DNA of 64,000 bases from assembly GCA_947095535.1 (NCBI GenBank), contig OX352774.1, positions 207,006,965 through 207,070,964 on the forward strand. The letters are read 5' to 3'. Shown piece by piece: positions 35,885 through 48,104 of this stretch. The notes beneath the pieces are model-generated. The model had not been told where the DNA came from. It searched no databases and saw only the letters and a program-made list of their open reading frames with translations. The translations under genes were made by a program, and so were the position numbers. The stretch comes from Poecilobothrus nobilitatus. Lineage: Eukaryota > Arthropoda > Insecta > Diptera > Dolichopodidae. Within the stretch, counting starts at the first letter, position 1, and each line of letters starts with the position of its first letter.

Positions 35885-36350
35885 TTTTGTGAAGACATCA
35901 TTTTTTATAACATTCTTAGCACCGTATCTCTTTAACGTCTCAAATGTAATACTTCAAATGTTGGAAAGGTTAATATTTTGCTCAATATATATAAGTGACC
36001 TCAGAAAAAAAAAATTCTATTCTCTCATTTTAAGAGCTGTAGCTCCGGTGATCAAAAATTTAAAATTTCCGAATTCTAAACACCTGTAATTTAGAAATCT
36101 GAAGATATTTTTTGAAGAAAATGAAGAAAATTGAAACTCAACATATAATATCCTTAATTGTGTTAATGGTTTTTCCCAATTATATGGTATTTTTTTAATT
36201 TTGCACTTGCACTTCTCAAAAAATATTTTAAGATAAAATACAAATTTTGATACAAAAAAAGTTACAATTCTAGAATATTTTTCAGTGATTTTAATAATAT
36301 TTTTAAAATGTGATAATTTTAAAAGCCTTGGTGTTTTAATTACTTGTTTG
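35885..36350. repeat. Family 3-related segment, orientation mixed
   Basis: GAGCTGTAGCTCCGGTGAT at about 36,031 matches the family 3 phrase GGGCTGTAGCTCCGTAAT in plus orientation. The right part (AAAATGTGATAATTTTAAAA, then GCCTTGGTGTTTTAATTAC) resembles the family's left end in minus orientation. It may be a rearranged or doubly inserted copy, or a separate relative. Too diverged for firm boundaries. Confidence 0.3.
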
Positions 36351-38054
36351 TTTATAACTTTTTTATATTTTTAATATATTTATGAACATGAATATTGTTT
36401 TTATATTGATCTCAGTAGTCAGTGGTATATCAAAGTATTTAAATGGCTGAACTCTAATTGTGTAACAATTTATAACATCCCTCCTCCACATTCCGAATAT
36501 CACATATACATATACATATATACCAAAATTATTGAAACGCTGATTTTGAAATACTCTAAAGTCTAAAATATTGGTATATCCATACATATTCATTCACATA
36601 ATTCAATTTAAGAGAAAATGAAAAGATAATAATTAAGAGAAAAGGAACAGAAAATCTCTTTTGACTATAATGTATAAGAGGGCATATTTGTGCGTAATTT
36701 TAAAAATCAGTCATTTAAAAAAAATGTTTTTTTGTTTTTTGAATATAAAATGTTCGTATATTTAATTAAAAAAAAAATTATTCCAGAATAAAAGTTCTAA
36801 TTTAAAAAGTATTATTCCAAGATAACAAATCCTTCAACATATTATGATACTTTGAAGAATAAGCTTTGAAAGAAGACTAATTTAGTAGAACATGTGAATC
36901 AAAAGTTATGAAGCTATTAATAATGTAAAATAAAAAAATATAAGAGTAAAAATCACGAAAATGCCTCACGCCTCAAATACTTGTAATCTTTTGCGAAACG
37001 CTGCATACATATATATTCGTAATATATCTATCGTCAGTTCTGTGATTGTGATATTTTTTCAAATCCTTATGTACTATATGTGACTTAATTAAATAAAAGA
37101 ATATAACAAAATGTAAATAAAAGAATGAGATAGAAAACTAAATTAGCATTTTTATTAAATTTGGAAGAAAAATTTTAATAAAATAAAAAACAAGTACATA
37201 TTTAATTTTCTTCCGTCATTTATTACGGGAAACGGACTTAGCTCTATAATAATAAGCATTTCATTGAGTTCTTTGGTAATAATAAAAATATTATTAAAAA
37301 TTTTGAAATAAACTGAACATAAAATTTGCAGAAAATTTGATAGAAATTGAAATAAAAAAGCCTAAAACAGTTCAAGTTTCATTTCATTATCATGTCCATA
37401 ACAATAAATTGTCAAACGATTTGAAAATTTTTTCACATTTGTGACTGTATTTAATGGAAAATTCCCAAATAAAAATGGAAAAAAAAAAAGATACGAAACT
37501 CTTAAAAAACTTAAAAACGCAATAAGTTTTCAAGAAAAGAATTTTCGAAACTAATTTTATGAATTCTGTCATTTCCAAAAATTATTTTAAATTACTTTTA
37601 TTGTTAAAAATTTAACAAATTTTTTCCTAATAAAATGATAAAACTGTCAAATTCCAGAAAAAAAAATTTCCAAAAACCAAAGTTTCTACCATAAATTGAA
37701 TTTTTTTTTTAAACTTATATTTAAAACTTTTTCATTTTATTTTCAATTCATTGTTAATGATAAGATAAAAAATTACAGATAGTTTTTTTTTTTAATATTA
37801 AAGTTTTTTTTAATTTTACTCTAAGAAAAAATTATCAATTTTCCACTTGTTTTTTAACTTTTTACAAATTGTTCATGTGGAAATTAACTTATTATTATTT
37901 TTTTTTTTTTAAGTTTTTTACCTTTTATATAGAATTTTTTAGGTTAGTTTAATTGTAAATAAAAATGCAAAAATACTACTAGTGAAAAACCGAAAAAGAT
38001 CTTTTCGAAATGTAAAAACAATTATCTTATTTTTTTTATCCTAAATGTATGCAA
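36351..38054. other. AT-rich non-coding stretch
   Basis: No gene or RNA recognised. Homopolymer-rich toward the right. Confidence 0.5.
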
Positions 38055-38106
38055 TTTAGCCGAGGGTTTTACTGATGTTATTACAATTTATTGTATTAAT
38101 ATTAGA

Positions 38107-38139
<33 letters not shown>

Positions 38140-38146
38140 AAAAATT
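38055..38146 (+). repeat. SINE-type tail with (AAAT)n
   Basis: TTTAGCCGAGGGTTTTACTG, then ATGTTATTACAATTTATTGT, leads into about eight AAAT units at 38,112-38,146. The same phrase precedes (AAAT)n runs in the SINE at 45.68-45.81 kb and again at 45.81-45.89 kb. It is taken as an orphan 3' tail of that SINE, 5'-truncated. Confidence 0.45.
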
Positions 38147-39140
38147 TCTTTATTTAATCCATAAAATTTGGACTTACACCAAAACATCGTCGTTCTTTAT
38201 ATAATCTTATGGCATTCTTTATTAAATCTTTGGCCTTTGCCAAAATGATTAGCCATTAACACTTAAATTTTGTTAAGAAAAAAAAAAAAAACTATTTTCG
38301 TACTAATCAAAAAAAAAAGTTTATATTTAAAATTAAAAAGAAAAATACTATAAAAAATAATTATTCTTTTTTTTTTTTAATTTTTATATAAAGTCCTTTA
38401 AAAAAAAGCATTAAAAATTAAATTTTATCGATAAGAGTTTTTGGTTTTTTTTTTATATTTTAGTTTTTAAGTTTGAATAGTATTCTGCTTGAAATTTCTC
38501 AACAAAAATTAAATTTAGATTATTAATAATATATTTTGTAACAAATTATCAAAAGTATTAGTGGAAAAAAAAAAAAACAAAAATCTTAGATTTCAAAACT
38601 GAAATTTTTGTTAAAAGAAAAAGAAAAGTTTTTTTTTAAAGTAATTAAAAAAAAAACTAAAAAATATAATTAAAAAACTTTTATAAAATAATCAAATTGT
38701 AATTGACTATCAAAAACCTTTTTTAACGTTTAAAATTAGAAATCTCTAGAATATTTTAAAAATTGAAATTTTAGAAAGTGTGAAAAGAAAATTTAAATTT
38801 AAAATAATTTGAAATATTTTAAAAATCTGTATTAAATCTTGAATATTTATTTAGAACTTTAAAAGATCACTCATATTAAAAATATGATTTTCTTAATTAC
38901 ATTTTAAGTGAAATACTTTTGCTTGCATTTTAAACCCAAGATAGTTTGAAAACGTTCATTATTCTACCCTGTTTGGAATTACGATGTAAAAATTTTTTTT
39001 TATTATTTTTACACTTTAAAATTTTAATAGATTTTAAGTAATTACCACTTATTAAAATAAAAGTATCAGATAGTTCAGCTTGAACTTAAATCTTGCTTCT
39101 TCAAACAAAAACTTCAAGTTTAAGTGCAGTTTTTGTTTTA
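38147..39140. other. Homopolymer-rich AT stretch
   Basis: Nothing recognisable apart from long A and T runs. Confidence 0.55.
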
Positions 39141-39705
39141 GAAAGTGAAGGTGCCGTGAAATAAAGCCCTGCGAAATAAGACCCCGGGAAGTTATTTCTC
39201 ATAATAATTCAGAAATTAAACCCCCAGGGTGTTATTTCTCTTTCAATTTAATCTTCGACTTCTTGAGAAGTAAAGCTCCGGGGCTTTATTTCTCAATTAC
39301 TATGAGAAATAACATCTCGGAGTCTTATTTCTCATTGTATTGGAGTTGGATTGGCACTATGGAGTTTTATTTTTTAATTTTTTTTTTTCAGGTACATTAG
39401 GATAACCAAACTGACTTAAAAAAAGAAGTGCATATTTCCCTTTTCCAGAATATTATTTGATAGAACACATGTGTCTTTTGGAAAAGGGCAATATACTTTT
39501 TTTTAATTCATTTTGGTAATCTTTCTGAATGTTGTTTATTTATTTTTGTTTTAGTATTACAAAAGTGGATTTTATTACACATGTAATTGAAAAATAAGAC
39601 CACAAAATATGAGAGTTAACACCTCGGGGCTTTATTTTTAAAAATCTTTATCTCAAATCGAGATCTTTATTTCGCAGGACCTTATTTCATGCTTCTGAAA
39701 GTGAA
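39141..39705. mobile_element. Foldback element FB-2 with perfect 9-bp target-site duplication
   Basis: The element 39,150-39,696 (547 bp) is flanked by perfect GAAAGTGAA duplications (39,141-39,149 and 39,697-39,705). Its ends are GTGCCGTGAAATAAAGCCCT and, inverted, GAAGCATGAAATAAGGTCCT. Each end continues with GAAATAA/TTATTTC modules and a CTCGGGGCTTTATTT/GAAATAACATCTCGG motif. The centre folds as well: CCCTTTTCCAGAATATT against TTTTGGAAAAGGGCAAT, plus AGGATAACCAAACTGA against TTTTGGTAATCTTTCTG. Virtually the whole element is one large imperfect palindrome. No protein coding capacity. Confidence 0.8.
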
Positions 39706-40400
39706 ATATGAGATCAAGCTCAAGCTCATTATGCATTCAACCCATTGCCTGATTTCCTCAGTTTAAAGAGTTATATCAATATCTTTCAACATTTTTCCTT
39801 TTACCTTACCTATACTTTTCAATATCCGATTAGACGCATTGCAATTTAATTCTGCTTTAAATTCTATTTTAGTTACCGCCTACAACTGATATTGACTTCA
39901 TTTTTCATATTTATCGCTGTTGGGTAGGGTTTTCTAAATTTATTTTCGATCTAATTTTAATATCTTCAACTTTTCCCTTCGAGCAGATATTGTTGTATAG
40001 CTTTTTTTCTGGTCTCTTGAAACTCGACTCTAATGACGAAAATTTACTTATAAAATTTTTAATTTATCGCTCAATTAAGGAATTATTATTTTATGGAATT
40101 ATGAAATTTAATATCCTTTTGCAGGAAAATTGCAACCTAGTGGAGTAAAATAGTAAACTGTTCATCATTTTTGTTTTAATTATTCTTTTTTTTTTGAAAA
40201 TTGCAACCTGGTCAAGTAAAAAGTGATAAATATATATTTTTTTTTTTTAAACATCCTTCATTTTGTTATGATACTAGAAAATCCCCTGTGCAATTGCACA
40301 ATTTCTATAGATTCAAAAACATTTACGTTATCATGCTGACTCCCTTACATTATTACATGTATTTTTTTAGATTATGTATATTAAGTACCTAACTAAAATA
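39706..40400. other. Non-coding stretch with a short local duplication
   Basis: GAAAATTGCAACCT occurs at about 40,125 and 40,196, each followed by a GTAAAA-containing segment, a duplication of about 70-bp period. No gene; the 63-codon frame at 40,201-40,392 is low complexity. Confidence 0.4.
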
Positions 40401-40401
40401 A

Positions 40402-40486
40402 CTTGTGGATTTTTAATTTAATTTGAATTTTTTAGATGTAGGGTATAAATAAGTCGGTTGCATCGACTTACTGTTACTTTTACTTG
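40402..40486 (+). mobile_element. Solo 3' end of a family 1 Helentron-like element
   Basis: CTTGTGGATTTTTAATTTAA, then TAGATGTAGGGTATAAATAA, then the hairpin TAAGTCG (40,450-40,456) and CGACTTA (40,464-40,470) with loop GTTGCAT, and CTGTTACTTTTACTT. It matches the last 85 bp of the full element at 49.97-52.49 kb in the same order. The 5' part is absent. Confidence 0.75.
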
Positions 40487-41864
40487 TTTTTTTTTTGCTT
40501 GAAAAAAATTTGCTGAATTTATTTTATTTAAATGTACTTTGGAAGAGGTCTTTGGTATATTTAATAAAAGATTCATGTCTCTGATAATGAAATTTCATAA
40601 ATTTTCGGGGGCTTTTTTTTGTGACGGTCGTTTCGACAGCTTTTTAATTTAATGGTCTAATAATAGATTATTACAAAATTATGAATCTATTATGAGAGAA
40701 TGCTTCTAAAATGATATTTTCTATGTTATTTTTTCTTTATTTTTAAGAAAAATATCCATTTCTATAATATTTAGTAAGTTTCTGATTTCTTTTATGAAAT
40801 ATAATTAGCTAAGTCTGCCGAATTTTATATTAATAAAAAAATTCGAATATTTTATGTTATATCAAAAATGCAGCTTAAAAAATCAAAATTCCAACCTAAA
40901 TAAACAAAACTACTTTAAAGTCTGCTGCGAAGCTTTTACCAGCTTTTATACTAATGAAAACAAAATCAAGAATAAAATCGGCCTATTATTTTTTTCTTAT
41001 AAATATGAGACTTACTATAAACTCTTTTCACTTTCAAGCGTTTTAATTTTATTAAGAGTACCTATTTTTTTTTTTTTTATTCCTAAACAAAGATTGAAAA
41101 CGCCAACAGAACATTAATAATTTATTTTTAATTAACCGCTGCTGCGACCAGTTAATAATGGATGTGGCGGTCAAATTTAAAAATTAAAAATTTGCTGATT
41201 TTATTTTTATTGAAAATGTGTTTTTTATGTATGTACTTCTCCTTTTTTGACTGTACTACCTTTTAATGAACGGCTTGTGTCTCTGATAATACTTCTAGTG
41301 GAAAATTTGGTCTCTGGTAATAATATTTACTAAATTTATTTATATTTTTAATTAACGGTTTGTGTCTCTTGATAATACTTTGAGTCAAAGATTTGTGTCT
41401 CTGGTAATAAAATTTTAAATTATTAAATAAATATACAGAAATATCATCATTGCCAGTTTAGTTTACATTCAGTGTGAGTGTTTTATTATAGATATAAAAT
41501 ATATTTTTTTACATGTTGGCAAGGTCTCGCCAACATCTTGTGTATTATATTATAGATATTGAAAATTATACTCCAATTTAATAAATATATTTTAAATTTC
41601 CATGAATATATATTTAAAATTTGATTTAATAATTTTATTCAATTATAATATAACCAGATCAATTACAAATTAAAAATAATACTAAAATTGACTTCCTATT
41701 GTAAATTAAAATATGTAGCAAAAAAAAAACAAAAGAAAATAAACCAAAACTAAATAATTTAATAAATAACAAAATAATAATATATCAATTACATATGGTA
41801 TGGTTTAGAGCAAAATATAATTTTTACATAAATAGGATATTAAATTAGTAATAATATTTAAAGG

Positions 41865-41895
<31 letters not shown>

Positions 41896-42619
41896 AATTT
41901 ATCATTTTGACACATCATTAATAATATGAACACATGCTAAAAATCAATAAATGTCTGGTTAGTATTTTTATTCCAAAAAATAAAATATATATATATTATA
42001 AAAATAATAATATACTTATATAAATACATAAAATTTAGGTAGACAATAAACATATATATTATGTATGTCCATAGAATTATATATATTTTAATTTATACAT
42101 AAAACCATATGTAATAAATCAATTACAGTTGGTTTGAACCAAAAAATCAAAAAAAAAAAAAAAATTATAGAAATTTAGTTATAGTTATAACTATAGTTTA
42201 GTTATATTTTTAGATTTATTGAAATATCCTTTTTTATAATTTTTTTTTTTTTTTTTTTGTTTTTTGAACAATCAGGATTTTATCATTTTTACTCATAATC
42301 ACTCATATACAAAGACATATATGTAAAAAAAAAAAAACTATATTTTTGTATCGTATTGATTTATTAAGTAAGTGCAGACCATTATTATATTATTTGAAAA
42401 CATATTGAAATTATCAGATTTTGTAAAACATGTTAAGTGAACTATGGACATTATAGATTTTCCTATATGTTGAAATCTAATGTCATTTATTGTAAAAATG
42501 TGTCTTAGTAAAAAATAAAATGTAGAATTATATATAAAATATATTTTAACCTACTTTCATCAATGAAAATATGCAATACAGTGAATTGTATGGTATTTGC
42601 TTATATGTAGCTTTTTTAC
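40487..42619. other. AT-rich stretch with minor repeats
   Basis: A duplicated phrase TTGTGTCTCT-GATAATACTT lies at about 41,275 and 41,358, each followed by a GTCTCTGGTAATAA half-copy. There is an 8-bp perfect hairpin ATGTTGGC/GCCAACAT (41,513-41,520 and 41,529-41,536). A (TA)n run lies at 41,868-41,895. The 87-codon frame at 40,854-41,117 is not convincing. No gene recognised. Confidence 0.45.
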
Positions 42620-43140
42620 GGTTATTTGAAATAAAGCCGAAATGCATTTTGGCTTTATTTCAATTTGAGATTTGATACAAAGTCAAGATCATGAACATTT
42701 TGTTTTTGGCTTTATTTCATTTTTAAAAAGAAGTAATCAAAGAAGAATAGTCAAAAATATATTTTTTAGCAGTATAACTTTTGATAAAAATTTTAATTCT
42801 AATTTTCTTTTTTTAACTTTAAAATTCATCCTAATTATTTATTTTAAATAAATACATATTTTAAAAACAAGGTATTTAAAATTGTGAGGATTGCCACCCA
42901 TAAACCACCGCTAAACAATTGATTAAAACCCTGATTTTGTAAAAAAAATATAAAATACATCCTAATTATTTTAGATATCTTGTTGTTGATAATTACGAAA
43001 GATTTTAGAGTCGGATACAAAAACACGGTTTCTATAATTTGTGCCAAAATATAAAAATTCACAATTTTGATTTTATTTCAAACTTGAAAGTGAAATAAAG
43101 TCAATTAATTTTATGTCATTCGACTTTATCTCAGATAACC
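42620..43140. mobile_element. Foldback element FB-3
   Basis: The ends GGTTATTTGAAATAAAGCCG (42,620) and, inverted, GGTTATCTGAGATAAAGTCG (43,140) match at 17 of 20 bases. Inside each end are further GAAATAAAG/CTTTATTTC modules (GGCTTTATTTCA at 42,651 and 42,708; GTGAAATAAAGTC at 43,090). The interior shares the GCCACCC-to-ACCCTGATTTTGT segment with FB-4. A clear target-site duplication could not be fixed. No coding sequence. Confidence 0.65.
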
Positions 43141-45545
43141 ATCTTTTATAATTAGGAAGAAGTTGTTTTGCATTTATATTTTTTTATGGATCAATGCTTC
43201 ATAATTTGGTGCAATGATGCTTTTTTTTTTCAATTTATATTTGTAATGTTATTTGTTTCTTTGTATAAAGGTAGATGAGTATATATCGTAATAATGATTT
43301 TAACCAGCTCCGCATTATCATATGCTACAAATGAATACATCAGAGTCTATAATTTGTGGGAAATTTACAATTATTCAAATTTCTTTTTCAGAATATTCAA
43401 CTCTTCCACTACATCAACTTATATATATTTAATTCAGTTTTTTCTCTTCATTAAACCTGGGTATAAGAAATCAAAATACAGCAAGTATCAAACTGTATTT
43501 TGATTTCTTACAATTTTTCTTACATTTATAATTTGAAAGCAACTTCTATTTGAAAATATAAAAACATTTAAAAACCTTTGGTTTATATTTTGTCTTGATT
43601 TTTTTATTTGAAAATCAATTTATAAATAAAAATATTTCTTAAAATAAAGCATTTCTTGGTATCGAATTAAATTCAATTGCGAAAGAATGATTTAAAAGAA
43701 AATTAAATTAAATAATTTTCCAATTTTCTTTAGTTTATTAAAAACTCTCTATTATACAAAATTGAATTATAAATTTTTTTTTAATATAAATCTTGTTGAA
43801 ATTTTTATTTTTCTTTAATTTATTTCATTAGCTTAAGGATCAAAATAATAACTGCGTTAGTATATTAATAGAATTTAACAAAACTTATTTTAATTTTTCT
43901 TTTATTTTATTTTAAATCACTTCAACAATTAGTAAAGTGTATAATGATATACACTTTATGAATTAATAACCATATAATTGATATAATTAGAAATTTATTG
44001 GCAAGAATAAAAGGAGAAAAAAACTAAAAGGAAAAATAAAAAGTTTAAAAGAGGACTTCTCACAAACACATACACCATATCTATTTCAGTACTATTGCAT
44101 AAAATAAAAAAAAAAAAAAGGATGTTAATGTTTTGTCTTTTTATAAGAGTTTTTTTTTTCTAATGTTGTGTTGATTTTTTTTCTTTTTAATTCAAAATAA
44201 AATAAGCATTTTTAACTTGTAAATTTTAAGCTAGTATAATTATATAATATCCAGAAATTTTGCAGTAAATTAAAAATCAACAGAATATAAACTATGAAAT
44301 TATTCAAAAATAATTACAATTTAAGGATATTTTAACAGGGTTATTCAGACAGTGGTTAAAAAATCGAATAAAGTTATTAAAAAACTTATTAATTTTTTTA
44401 TTTATTAAATTAACTCATAAGCAACATTTATAATAATAGCAAATTCATTAAAAAAAACTAAATATAATAACATTGTCATTGAATGATATGAAAAGATAAC
44501 TCATTTGATCCAAAAATTAAGGTCAAAAGGATGTGAACCCTGTTACAACATAAATTATTAGCTACTACCATATAAACAGGCTGGCAAATGCATATAATAA
44601 ATATTTTCTAATTATTAGCATAAAATTATTAGGATTAAAGTAGGATAAAATTCGATCCTATATATTCGAGCAGATATATTTCGTGTTTTTTATATTAAGG
44701 ATTAACAATTTGAACTTTTTCTCTTTCAGCATAATCTCATGATTTTAAATTAAAAATATTGAATTTTTTTTTTTAAATTTACTCTAAGGCTAATCATTAT
44801 TTTTTTTTTTGTAAATAATAACACCCACAAATGGTTATAAAATGGTTTTAAAAAAAAAAATTAAATTTTATTCTTCAATAGGAGCCAAATATAAAAAAAA
44901 TGTTCAAAACCCAAATAATTTCTAATTACTTATACCACAATAATACTTTTAAAGTGTAAAAAAAAATTTTTTTTTTTTTTATATTTAAACACTCACTAAT
45001 AATAATGACCAACAAAAAAGGACTAACATTATTTTATTTAAATATCTAATTAAGTTCACTTGCAACTCTTAAAAATTACTATTGAAAATTGAAAACTTTA
45101 AAAAATTATGTGAGTATGAATATAAAAATCAATATAATATTTTCACACACCTTTTCATTAATTACATATAAACAAGCATAAAAAACAAACCAAAAGAAAA
45201 AAAAATTTCATTTGCACGAAACGTAAAAACTGCAAAATATGTCTCTTGAGAAGAATTTAAATTAATTTCAAGAGGAAAAACTGTATACTAATAAGTAAAT
45301 ATCAACTCATACTAATTAGTATTATAAAAAATATATATATATGTATATTTTTTTTTACTTTATTATCTCTCATATTCTCAATTAAATAAATTTAAATGCT
45401 ATTAACAGAGGTAAAAAAAATTTTTAAGTACTCAGTAAATTAAATTTTAACTCCAATAGAAAGAAAGAAAGATTTTTGTAGCACCTATAAGTATGCAATA
45501 TTCAATATTGAAGGTATATAATAAATTTTTTTATTGTTAATTTCA
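43141..45545. other. AT-rich stretch; possible family 3 end fragment near 43.56 kb
   Basis: TTGAAAATATAAAAACATTT, then AAAACCTTTGGTTTATATTT, at 43,549-43,595 resembles the inverted left end of family 3, as at 48,795-48,840. The rest is homopolymer-rich DNA with no supported gene. Confidence 0.4.
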
Positions 45546-45806
45546 GGGGCTTCGGTAGCCTAGTGGGTAGGCGTGTGGCGTATTAACCGAAGGAGTGTGG
45601 GTTCGATCCCTGCACAGGTCGTAAGTGTTTTTTGCTTTATATACCCCTTACGACCAAATATAATGTAAATATATAGTATATAATATAAACAAAATACATA
45701 ATAATAGTATAAAAACCTATAATGGCCTTTAGTATCCGATGGTTCAATAATATTGCATTACATTTATGTATGTTATATTAATATAAATAAATAAATAAAT
45801 GTTAAT
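45546..45806 (+). mobile_element. tRNA-derived SINE with conserved post-head hairpin and (AAAT)n tail
   Basis: Box A TAGCCTAGTGGG lies at 45,556-45,567 and box B GGGTTCGATCCC at 45,599-45,610. Behind the head is a perfect 9-bp stem GGTCGTAAG (45,617-45,625) and CTTACGACC (45,647-45,655), the same position and core as in the SINE at 58.74-58.91 kb. The body then gives AATGGCCTTTAGTATCCGAT and ends in four AAAT units. A second tail-like copy (TTATTAGCCGATAGTTTAAT plus AAAT units) follows at 45,826-45,886. It would be a Pol III transcript, without coding capacity. Confidence 0.75.
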
Positions 45807-45886
45807 TTCATCTATAATACCTTTATTAGCCGATAGTTTAATAATTTTGAATTATCCTAAGTGATGTGTAATAAATAAATAAATTT

Positions 45887-47050
45887 TATTAATTCTTAAG
45901 TTATAGTCAAGGAAATAAATGGTTAATTAAATTATTAAAATTTGATAAAACTAAAATAAAATTTATTTAATTTATATAGTAAAAAAATATATTTAGTTTT
46001 TCATCGACCAACAAAAAAAAACATATGTTTATTTTCTTAATTTTCAAATGAATTACTATTAATAATTTTAAAGTAAGTATCAATAATTGTCTTATAAGTT
46101 CTTAACATTTTCATACTCATCTTATTCTATCTACGATTTATTGTGAAACTTAATGCTAAACCTAACATGTTGTTTTAAAAAGAATGGATATGAGTTAAAA
46201 CAGAAATCAAGAACTATCATAATGTTAAACTAATAGCGACTTTAAAAATAATAATTTTTCGAAAGATCTTTAACCTTTTTGAATCAAAAATTTCAATCGA
46301 ATGTTCTTTGGTTCGATCATATTCAATATTAGTAATTTTTATCGTAATAATTATTATGGTATCTAATATAAAATAAAAAAAATTATTTATTTTTGTATTA
46401 AATTATCATAGTTATGTAATCACGCACAATAAAATACAGCAGAGTAATCAACGACTCAAAGTGAAAAAAATGATTAAAAAAACTGAAGCCTCATCGTCCT
46501 TTATAAGAGTGAACCGAAGAAAGATTAACAATAACCAAATAATTAAAAAAATTAATCGAATATTTAAATTAAAAAAACAAATGCATAGTAAGTCAGTTAA
46601 AAAAAATTTTCAACATTATTTTGAAAAAAAAAAAAAAATTGAAGCCAAAGCCAAAAAATTAAAGCAATTTATTATGTAGAGTTTTATATTTGTTTTCTTA
46701 TTGTAACTACCACATAAGTATGTCATTTTACAAATATTTAAGTAAATATTATTTAATTTATTATACTTAAGTTACTAAATGTCATTTTTTTTTTTGCATT
46801 ATAATAAAAAAAGGAATAAAAATGAAAAATTGTTGAAATGAAACAAAATGAAAAATTATAATATAAAATTAATAAATTAAACAATATTCAATATTTTTCA
46901 TCATTGTTTTTATTTTCATTATTCAAAAAAAAAAAAAAAGTATTTTCTGGTTTACAAAAGCAGAATAAAGAATCGATTTAATATTTTATTTTTATTTTTG
47001 TTAACTCTTAATGACCATCATTTATTCTTAATGGAATTTCAATAAAAAAA
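45887..47050. other. AT-rich stretch; doubtful lysine-rich small frame
   Basis: The 72-codon frame at 46,461-46,679 (MKKMIKKTEASSSFIRVNRR and so on, very Lys/Ile/Asn rich) has no motif or homologue I know, and its composition is what A-rich DNA produces. It is not called as a gene. Nothing else recognised. Confidence 0.4.
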
Positions 47051-47051
47051 A

Positions 47052-48040
47052 ATCAGCTATCTCCACAATAGGACCGAACGCTATTATACGAAAACAATAC
47101 AGCCAAAATTCATAAGTAAATTTTTTACATAATAATTTATATCAAAACAAAATCACTTCAAATAATTTAGCATCATTTTTTTTTTTATTCAATAACAATA
47201 ATAAGCAATGATATCGTAAAAAAATATATGTACATTCATTCATACATCCATTTACATATGTTTGTAGGTACATACATAATTTTTTTTTTCATTTAAAAAT
47301 ATTAGAAGTAAAAAATAATAAAAACTGATAAACAAATACAACACAATATTAATAAGATTAATATTGATAATCTGCTAACAAATATTTTTCAGTTTGAATT
47401 TTACGTCATCAACAAGAGAATAATATGCATTACATCTTATATAAATTTTTAGAGATATAAAAAACAAAAAAATAAATAAATTTGTTCATATAAATTCATA
47501 TGGCGTGTTATATGTATGAAATTTTGACTTAAATTTGGATCAACTAAAAAAACCTTAAAGTTGGTCGGATCAAAAAATCTTCTATGGCAAAGTAGTTGCT
47601 CTGTACTTGTGTAACAATTTTTTCTTAATAATTTTTCTCAGAATATTTTTCTGTTACGAAATATTCGTAAAAAACTTAAAAATGACACTAGTAAAGTTAA
47701 AAGTACTACTTCCGGTTGTCCGATTTGCTCCAAAAGCTTATCAATCCGAGATATTTAAATCAAAACCTTATATATAAAATTTCAAAAAATAATAATTCCG
47801 CTCCGTCGTTTTGTCTGTACACGTGTCCACAGACATACACACACACGCCCACACACAGACAGACATCACGCTAAAAAAATGTTTACAGCTTTCTACGTAC
47901 TGGAGAAGTGCATATTTGGCAAAATTTCGGGTACAAATTTTTAGTATGAAAACAATATCTACCTTATACAATTGTATGCGGTTGTTAAAAATATATACGA
48001 GTATATGAACAAAGTTAAAATAATACTGTAACATATATTA
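47052..48040 (+). mobile_element. Family 4 element, long copy
   Basis: The left end AATCAGCTATCTCCACAATA, then GGACCGAACGCTATTATACG, and the right part CGGGTACAAATTTTTAGTAT, then GAAAACAATATCTACC, both recur in the inverted copy at 59.69-60.06 kb. In that copy the CGGGTACAAATTTTT unit is itself present twice as an inverted pair. Between 47,690 and 47,880 lies a more G/C-rich segment with CA-rich simple sequence (CACACACACGCCCACACACA). The small frames on both strands at 47,768-48,034 are products of this. No transposase; superfamily unknown. Confidence 0.5.
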
Positions 48041-48104
48041 ATTGCATTGTTTGCATTTCAGTTCATAAAATTTATTAACAATCATTTCTCTTATTGTTTC
48101 TTTT

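Noticed and set aside
46461..46679. Lysine-rich 72-codon frame
   Set aside because: Typical of A-rich DNA; no start context, motif or splice signals that would set it apart.
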